From contig CAZUXE010000032.1 in the NCBI GenBank assembly GCA_964624585.1, positions 1 to 18,785 on the forward strand: a stretch of DNA of 18,785 nucleotides, written 5' to 3'. Shown here in pieces: positions 14,459 through 18,785 of the stretch. A program made the translations under genes and the position numbers. Each line of letters opens with the position of its first letter. Position 1 is the first letter of the stretch. Source of the DNA: CAZUXE01 sp964624585. Its GTDB lineage: Bacteria > Hydrothermota > Tepidihabitantia > B3-TA06. Below the pieces are notes generated by a model. The model saw nothing but the letters and a program-made list of their open reading frames with translations, made no database searches and was not told the DNA's origin.

Positions 14459-14667
14459 CCGTATACCGTAACCCCGTAACACCGTAACGCCCACAACGCC
14501 TGAAACACACCGATAACATACCCGTAACATATCCGTAACACATTCTCGCAACCCGCAGCGAACACGTCCGTAATACAGCAAATACATCATTAGCAGGATC
14601 CCGTAATACCCTAATCTCCAAAGCTCCGTAATCCCACGTAACACATAATCTCGCACTATCCCGTAGC
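14459..14667. repeat. Cluster of about ten CCGTA(A) motifs
   Basis: CCGTA occurs at 14459, 14466, 14474, 14482, 14522, 14533, 14568, 14601, 14626 and 14661, with a near copy (ACGTAAC) at 14636. Most continue as CCGTAAC or CCGTAAT. Spacing is irregular (7, 8, 8, 40, 11, 35, 33, 25, 35). All copies lie in the same orientation, and the complement reads GTTACGG. Far more than chance would give in 210 bp. Confidence 0.75.
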
Positions 14668-14989
14668 ACTTTAATTTACGCGATAGCCTCCTAGTTCTAT
14701 TTTTCACAACATAGCAGTAATACTAATGACTCTGGACTTAACAAAATTAGGGTATCTTAGGCTTTAGCGAAAATATCCCTAGGCTTTTTCCAAATATCTG
14801 TTATCTTAAATAAGCTTCTTGCCTCTCATAGTATGTTTTCAAGTCTTTTGCTATAAATTCAGTCAGCCTCATTTATCCTTGAGTTCTTTGTAATATTGCA
14901 TTTTTCAAGGGCTGTGTTATGCTTTCCGACAATTAGCAATTTTTTTGCCCGTTAGCATTAATCTTTTAATAAATCTGCGGTAGTTTAAT

Positions 14990-15017
14990 TTGACAAACCA
15001 ATCATTTTGGTTACATT
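14990..15017 (+). promoter_or_regulatory. Promoter of the transglutaminase-fold gene
   Basis: TTGACA (14990-14995), 16-bp spacer, TACATT (15012-15017). Predicted start near 15024, giving a leader of about 72 nt with a strong AAGGAGG at 15080-15086, 9 nt before the ATG at 15096. Confidence 0.55.
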
Positions 15018-15095
15018 TATCCGATTATTGTCATGCGGTAATAGAAACTTAGATTAAGATTTTTATATAAACAAGCGTTAAGGAGGCAATAGGCC

Positions 15096-17258
15096 ATGAG
15101 TTTTTCGGTTATTATTCTTGCGTTGGTGTCAATAAATAACTTAGAAAGCGGCACAACTGCTCAAATAAAAGAGGTCAATCCTTGGAATATGGTTGAACTT
15201 GATACCTATACAGCAGGGACAGAGAAGTCAATTAACTACGTATCGGTAACTTCACCTCAGAAGGCAAAGGAGCGTAGTTTTAAGTTGCTTCTTCCTCCGA
15301 AGAGTGTGTACGTGTTGCGATGTGACCCGCAAAAATTTTCAGTTTCAGATACCTTAGTTCCTAATTATGGTCTTACATCCAAGGCTAAGAAAGCGGTTAA
15401 TGCGGCTCCCGACTGGGTTCAGCCCGATTTAGTGGATAACCTGAAGCGTATGAATAAATCTAAGCAGGATGAGTTGGCTGACTTAATACTCAATCCTGTG
15501 GATGAGAACCTGCGTGATGAAATAGCTTTCCAAATTGCACATATAACTCCTAATCAACTAAGAGCAATTCAAAGTTCTTTGATAGCTCGCAATGTGGATT
15601 CCCTTGATGCTATAGCTAAGGAACTTAAATATGTAGACATAGTCAATTATGGCGATCCGAAATCTGGCGGCAATTACTATTCCACTGTGCGCTATAAGGC
15701 GCGTGATGGAGAAAAGTATTTTGAGTTTGAGCTTCCCAAAGAAATTTATTACTGGTATATTATTCATCCTAGAGGTACTGACGAGGTTCCTAAAATAGTC
15801 TATGGTAAATCTTGGAGAGAGTTTCTATACTACAATAACGGTACAGCATCCTACACTGATAACGTAGGCGGCGACCCGTATCCTCTACTTCGCGACGAAC
15901 TTGCCGATAGCACCTATTTATGGGATTTTAGCAAGAAACATATTTGGAAAACGGGCGCTTTGGGCGCTGTGCATCATTGGGTAGGTAAAATAATGCATTG
16001 GGGAGCCAAGCCTCCGCGGCCAATACAGCCCAATGAGATTGCAGTAGACCATAACGGTAATTGCGGTGAATACCAAGATATAACATGGGCGGCTTGTCGG
16101 ACAGCGTTTATTCCGGCGGCAGGTGTTTTAGATCTCAACGAAGACCATGTTTGGGTAGCCTACTGGAGACCCTACGATTACAATTCTTCTCAGGAAGGTT
16201 ATTGGTACGGTGATTCAGCCGGAGCCTATGATAAGGACAGAAGGGGCGGGAATAAGTACTGCTCTCTCATTTGGCAATGGCGTGGTGATGGATATCAATA
16301 CAGCGAAATAGGAACGTATTCTAAGTGTTGTACCCTTACAGTTACAGTCTACGATCCTGATGGAAATCCTCTTCCGAATGCTGAAGTTAAATTGCTAAGC
16401 GAAGGTTGGAAAACTTCTCAATTAGTTAAGGGATTTTCTGGAGTAACAAACAGGGATGGTATTTTCCAAACCACTATTGGTGAGGAACAAAACTACACTG
16501 CGTCGGCCTATCTTCAAAGTATGGGTAAAATTATCGATTCAGCTGAAGCGCTTGCCGGTACGCATTTTCAAATACCATGCACACTGAGCGTTAATTATAA
16601 ACCTTCTCCTAATAAGATATCAGCAGTTGATGAAACGCCTCAGCCTTTAGAAAAAACCTACCTGAATCTTGATGTGAATGCAGAATATGAAATTGCCTAT
16701 TGCGGAACTTATACTTTTGAAGAGTCTCACAGTGTTGCATCTGTTAAAACCAAGCCGGGCAAGCTTACAAATTGTTTTGTTACCAATCATCAGGGATTAG
16801 TTGATTTTCTTGCAGAAAAGAGTTTCAAAACTTATGCCAATTTCCCAATCAATGGAGAGGAAAAACATAATATCAACTATCCTATCAACGAGCCTTGTTA
16901 TGTGATATTTTTTAACAACTATGGAGAATTGAGTGAGGTTATTTCAGGCAAGGTTTCTGTTGACGATCATAGCGCAATTGCTACTAATCCTGAGCCATAC
17001 AAGGAACCGATATCTTTACAGATAGCTGACCAAAACTCAAATAAAGTTAGTTTCTATATCAATGCTTCACGCGGACCTATTGAGTTTTCAGTGTTTGATG
17101 TTTCAGGTAGCAAGGTATTTAGCCGTTCGATTCAATCTGGAATCTCTAAAGGGGCTTTGATTGAATGGCAAACCGGCAGTTGTTCCTCCGGTGTATATTT
17201 TGCACAGGTCGCATCCGATAGCGACGAAGCGATAGCTAAGTTTGTAGTTGTAAAATAG
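15096..17258 (+). CDS. Secreted transglutaminase-fold protein with C-terminal sorting domain
   Basis: 720 residues. The N-terminal hydrophobic stretch (about 3-13) is a weak signal peptide without the usual basic start. Residues about 310-400 form a transglutaminase-like papain-fold core: Cys323 in G-N-C-G-E-Y, His351 in E-D-H-V-W-V, Asp373 in Y-G-D-S-A-G. These give a Cys-His-Asp triad typical of secreted peptidases or amidases of this fold. Residues about 411-475 are a carboxypeptidase-regulatory or CnaB-like beta domain (V-x-D-P-D-G-N-P-L-P-N-A-E-V). Residues about 636-720 resemble a type IX secretion C-terminal domain (F-D-V-S-G-S-K-V ... S-S-G-V-Y-F-A ... K-F-V-V-V-K). The product is probably exported and surface-held or released. 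Substrate unknown; strong ribosome-binding site fixes the start. Confidence 0.83.
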   Translation: MSFSVIILALVSINNLESGTTAQIKEVNPWNMVELDTYTAGTEKSINYVSVTSPQKAKERSFKLLLPPKSVYVLRCDPQKFSVSDTLVPNYGLTSKAKKAVNAAPDWVQPDLVDNLKRMNKSKQDELADLILNPVDENLRDEIAFQIAHITPNQLRAIQSSLIARNVDSLDAIAKELKYVDIVNYGDPKSGGNYYSTVRYKARDGEKYFEFELPKEIYYWYIIHPRGTDEVPKIVYGKSWREFLYYNNGTASYTDNVGGDPYPLLRDELADSTYLWDFSKKHIWKTGALGAVHHWVGKIMHWGAKPPRPIQPNEIAVDHNGNCGEYQDITWAACRTAFIPAAGVLDLNEDHVWVAYWRPYDYNSSQEGYWYGDSAGAYDKDRRGGNKYCSLIWQWRGDGYQYSEIGTYSKCCTLTVTVYDPDGNPLPNAEVKLLSEGWKTSQLVKGFSGVTNRDGIFQTTIGEEQNYTASAYLQSMGKIIDSAEALAGTHFQIPCTLSVNYKPSPNKISAVDETPQPLEKTYLNLDVNAEYEIAYCGTYTFEESHSVASVKTKPGKLTNCFVTNHQGLVDFLAEKSFKTYANFPINGEEKHNINYPINEPCYVIFFNNYGELSEVISGKVSVDDHSAIATNPEPYKEPISLQIADQNSNKVSFYINASRGPIEFSVFDVSGSKVFSRSIQSGISKGALIEWQTGSCSSGVYFAQVASDSDEAIAKFVVVK

Positions 17259-17354
17259 GAAAGTTTAGTCGAAACTATTCGTCTTGTGCCTGAGACGGCT
17301 GAATTGTTTTGATACTTAGTGCCTTTTAGGTAGGTAAAATTGGGGTGTTGAATT

Positions 17355-17376
17355 GTAGGTCTGACTTTTGACGATA
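17355..17376 (+). repeat. Copy A of a dispersed 22-bp repeat
   Basis: The 22 bp at 17355-17376 match 18504-18525 in 19 positions; mismatches are at the 6th, 8th and 17th bases. It lies 6 bp before the -35 box of the lipoprotein gene, the other copy in the hairpin-rich region downstream of that gene. Confidence 0.5.
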
Positions 17377-17381
17377 GCAAT

Positions 17382-17409
17382 TTGACACCCTTAAGCAGAG
17401 TTGTATACT
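17382..17409 (+). promoter_or_regulatory. Promoter of the lipoprotein gene
   Basis: TTGACA (17382-17387), 16-bp spacer, TATACT (17404-17409). Predicted start near 17416; leader of about 30 nt with AAGGAGG at 17435-17441, 4 nt before the ATG at 17446. Confidence 0.7.
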
Positions 17410-17445
17410 ATTCTAAAATAAACATTTTAACCTTAAGGAGGTAAA

Positions 17446-18174
17446 ATGCTAAAAAAACTGGTGACTTTGGTTTTTACTGCGGCAGTTATTGTGGGATTAG
17501 CCAGTTGCGATGTTTTCAGAGGAGATACAGGAGTTAAAGGCAAGCTTATTTTAGAGCCTGGACAAACAGGTGATGTTCGTAATGCTAGAGTGGAACTGTA
17601 CCAAAAATCCGATCTTACTGGAAACCCGCTAAAAGTAGGCCAATCTAAATCGGATGGCCTTGATGCTAGTGAAGCTGAATTTGAAATTAAAGATGTACTT
17701 TCCGGTTATTACTATCTTCGCGCATGGAAAGATATGGATAACGACGGTAAGCTTTCAGGCGGTGACCTAGTTGGGGTTTACGGTGGAACATATACCCCTG
17801 GTAAAGGTGGCACGCAGCTTACTATTGAAGACGGGAAAATGGCTAACGCTGGTAATATCTCTATGAAGATATTTGTTGAACCTCTAGCTGTTACAGCAAG
17901 TGGATCTTTGGGTGATGCAGGACGCTCTGTTACCTATACCTATACCTTTAATCTTGACGTTACCCTTAGTACATTTTCAATTACAATGCCTGGAATAAAT
18001 ACCTATACTGATTCTGACGAACAAGGTTCTAGAACCGGAGGTAAATCGTATACAACTCAGAAGTATGTTGTTAATGGTGGTGTAGCTAATATTCCAAAAG
18101 GAACACATACCCTGCGCTTGCAAGGTACTTGTAACGGTAAAGCCTTTGACAAGACAGTTCAGGTAACTATTTAG
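17446..18174 (+). CDS. Lipoprotein with two beta-rich domains
   Basis: 242 residues. A classic lipoprotein signal (M-L-K-K, hydrophobic core, lipobox L-A-S-C with Cys21) means it is lipidated and exported. Residues about 30-125 form a carboxypeptidase-regulatory-like beta sandwich: V-K-G-K-L-I-L, V-E-L-Y-Q-K-S, then G-Y-Y-Y-L-R-A-W-K-D-M-D-N-D-G-K. The D-x-D-x-D-G-x-L-x-x-x-D pattern is a likely Ca2+-binding loop. Residues about 145-242 are a second, Thr-rich beta domain. Strong AAGGAGG site and consensus promoter suggest good expression. Function not known; likely a surface or periplasmic structural protein. Confidence 0.82.
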   Translation: MLKKLVTLVFTAAVIVGLASCDVFRGDTGVKGKLILEPGQTGDVRNARVELYQKSDLTGNPLKVGQSKSDGLDASEAEFEIKDVLSGYYYLRAWKDMDNDGKLSGGDLVGVYGGTYTPGKGGTQLTIEDGKMANAGNISMKIFVEPLAVTASGSLGDAGRSVTYTYTFNLDVTLSTFSITMPGINTYTDSDEQGSRTGGKSYTTQKYVVNGGVANIPKGTHTLRLQGTCNGKAFDKTVQVTI

Positions 18175-18210
18175 CTTACTTAAGATTTAACCTCATATCT
18201 GATTTACGGG

Positions 18211-18227
18211 GGCGGCATATAGCCGCC
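18211..18227 (+). terminator. GC-rich hairpin downstream of the lipoprotein gene
   Basis: GGCGGC (18211-18216) and GCCGCC (18222-18227) form a perfect stem with the loop ATATA, followed by TTCGCTTATTT. The stem is strong but the T-tract is broken, so it is a probable terminator for the lipoprotein transcript starting 37 bp after the stop. Confidence 0.55.
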
Positions 18228-18503
18228 TTCGCTTATTTAAGTGAAAAAGGCTTTATTGCCTACTATTACTTAATTTCTACTCTTTGACTTTTCAATACGG
18301 TAAAATTCACCGAACTAAAGCAAAACCAAATCCATAACGGATATCCTATTCTATTATATTGATATTGCTTATTAAGAAAGCGATATTTTATTTAAGGTCG
18401 TCAGTTTTAGATGCAGTTCGTTAGCCAACCCTAGGGCTTGGTTAGTAATAGTGAAAGGGTAAAGATTGCCGACCTTCTCTAATCGTTCCCAATGACTATC
18501 CAC

Positions 18504-18525
18504 GTAGGGCAGACTTTTGGCGATA
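18504..18525 (+). repeat. Copy B of a dispersed 22-bp repeat
   Basis: Matches 17355-17376 in 19 of 22 positions. It sits between an imperfect hairpin and the 18564-18585 palindrome, in the part of the spacer that looks most repeat-like. Confidence 0.5.
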
Positions 18526-18563
18526 AGCGCCGCTTCGCGTAAGTCGGCCAGAATGACTCCCGC

Positions 18564-18585
18564 GGGCTAACCTTTAGGTTAGCCC
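18564..18585. repeat. 10-bp-arm palindrome (GGGCTAACCT/AGGTTAGCCC)
   Basis: GGGCTAACCT (18564-18573) and AGGTTAGCCC (18576-18585) are perfect complements with only TT between, giving a tight hairpin or cruciform of at least 9 bp. It is followed by CTACCT, not a T-tract, so a repetitive palindromic element is likelier than a terminator. Confidence 0.65.
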
Positions 18586-18680
18586 CTACCTATAAATTAT
18601 CCATATTACGATAGATAGAAAGATATACTTACACCTTTACTTTCCCCTTTTTCTTATGAATAGACTTACACCTTAACCTT

Positions 18681-18702
18681 CCCCCTCCCTCTGTGGAGGG
18701 GG
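18681..18702. repeat. Hairpin CCCCCTCC/GGAGGGGG
   Basis: CCCCCTCC (18681-18688) pairs perfectly with GGAGGGGG (18695-18702), loop CTCTGT. The 3' arm overlaps the G-quadruplex motif, so hairpin and quadruplex are alternative structures. Confidence 0.65.
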
Positions 18703-18726
18703 GTATGAGGGAGGGAGGAGGGAGGG
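18698..18726 (+). other. G-quadruplex-forming motif
   Basis: Runs of G at 18698-18703 (six), 18109-type spacing thereafter at 18709-18711, 18713-18715, 18720-18722 and 18724-18726, separated by 5, 1, 4 and 1 nt. Five G-runs with short loops meet the canonical quadruplex pattern with one spare run. Confidence 0.75.
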
Positions 18727-18772
18727 CTAGGCTCCAAAGGAGCCGATGGGGGAGGGTATAGCTCCAAATGAG
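18720..18772. repeat. Two-copy 30-bp-period G-rich direct repeat with hairpin
   Basis: 18720-18742 and 18750-18772 share 18 of 23 positions (GGGAGGG, four variable bases, GCTCCAAA, one variable base, GAG). The first copy includes a perfect hairpin GGCTCC-AAA-GGAGCC (18730-18744), which the second copy has lost. Confidence 0.6.
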
Positions 18773-18785
18773 ATAAGTGCTTAGT

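Larger units (their letters stand above)
14399..15095. other. Long gene-free region with CCGTAAC cluster
   Basis: 697 bp. The left part (14459-14667) is a dense cluster of CCGTA motifs. The middle has a loose 22-bp direct repeat beginning TAGGCTTT at 14758 and 14780. The right end holds the promoter and ribosome-binding site for the transglutaminase-fold gene. Minus-strand open frames over the cluster have an odd composition from the repeats and no ribosome-binding site, so I do not call them genes. Confidence 0.6.
18175..18785. other. Gene-free region with hairpins and G-rich repeats to the window end
   Basis: 611 bp with no convincing gene. It contains a GC-rich hairpin at 18211-18227, an imperfect stem at 18422-18445, copy B of the dispersed repeat at 18504, a long palindrome at 18564-18585, and a G-rich repeat block at 18681-18772. 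It looks like an accumulation of short palindromic elements rather than a decayed gene. Confidence 0.6.

Noticed and set aside
14459..14667. CRISPR array
   Set aside because: Motif is only 5-7 bp, spacing irregular from 7 to 40 bp, and no cas genes are near.
14429..14707. Two overlapping minus-strand open frames (92 and 78 codons) over the CCGTAAC cluster
   Set aside because: Their composition is produced by the GTTACGG repeats, they overlap each other in different frames, and no ribosome-binding site or promoter precedes either.
18175..18785. Decayed gene or insertion sequence downstream of the lipoprotein
   Set aside because: No frame shows recognisable protein similarity, no transposase remnant or target-site duplication is visible; the structure is short palindromes and G-rich repeats.

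Overview
The window looks like a piece of a moderately AT-rich bacterial chromosome. It carries bacterial tRNA modification, Fe-S assembly and cytochrome c maturation genes. A large secreted protein ends in a type IX (Por) secretion-like C-terminal beta domain, and there is a lipoprotein with a clear lipobox. This mix, plus intergenic hairpins and G-rich repeats, suggests an uncultured lineage of the FCB / WOR-3 / Cloacimonadota type. That placement is inference only; no marker in the window settles it.

Layout. 1-87 is the tail of a leucine-rich-repeat protein. 92-1884 (minus) is a two-gene cytochrome c system II pair, ResB then CcsA, overlapping by 4 bp. 1991-3295 (plus) is an unrecognised two-TM protein transcribed divergently from ResB. 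3598-4722 (minus) holds a PPC/DUF296 protein, a tRNA with CAU anticodon, and a lysine-tailed membrane protein. 4896-9836 (plus) is a tightly overlapping run: a four-part redox fusion (phosphoesterase fold, two thioredoxin-like domains, CcdA/DsbD membrane domain), mnmG, and a short QueG-like Fe-S protein. 10142-11757 is a small membrane protein plus a sodium:solute symporter. 12108-14398 is an RseC-like / cysteine desulfurase / IscU-DUF59 operon. 15096-17258 is a secreted transglutaminase-fold protein and 17446-18174 a lipoprotein. 18175-18785 is gene-free and full of hairpins and repeats, including a strong G-quadruplex motif.

How the genes fit. Three blocks concern thiol or metal redox chemistry at the membrane: ResB/CcsA (haem ligation), the thioredoxin-CcdA fusion (electron delivery across the membrane), and RseC/desulfurase/IscU (Fe-S assembly beside a Cys-rich membrane protein). 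mnmG and the QueG-like gene both point to tRNA wobble modification.

The most notable regulatory signal is a set of nine good sigma70-type promoters. Seven have TTGACA and eight have a 16-bp spacer. In four of them the -10 box lies only 5-8 nt from the start codon, so those genes (ResB, DUF296, the redox fusion, RseC) should be read from leaderless mRNAs. Other genes have strong AAGGAGG sites.
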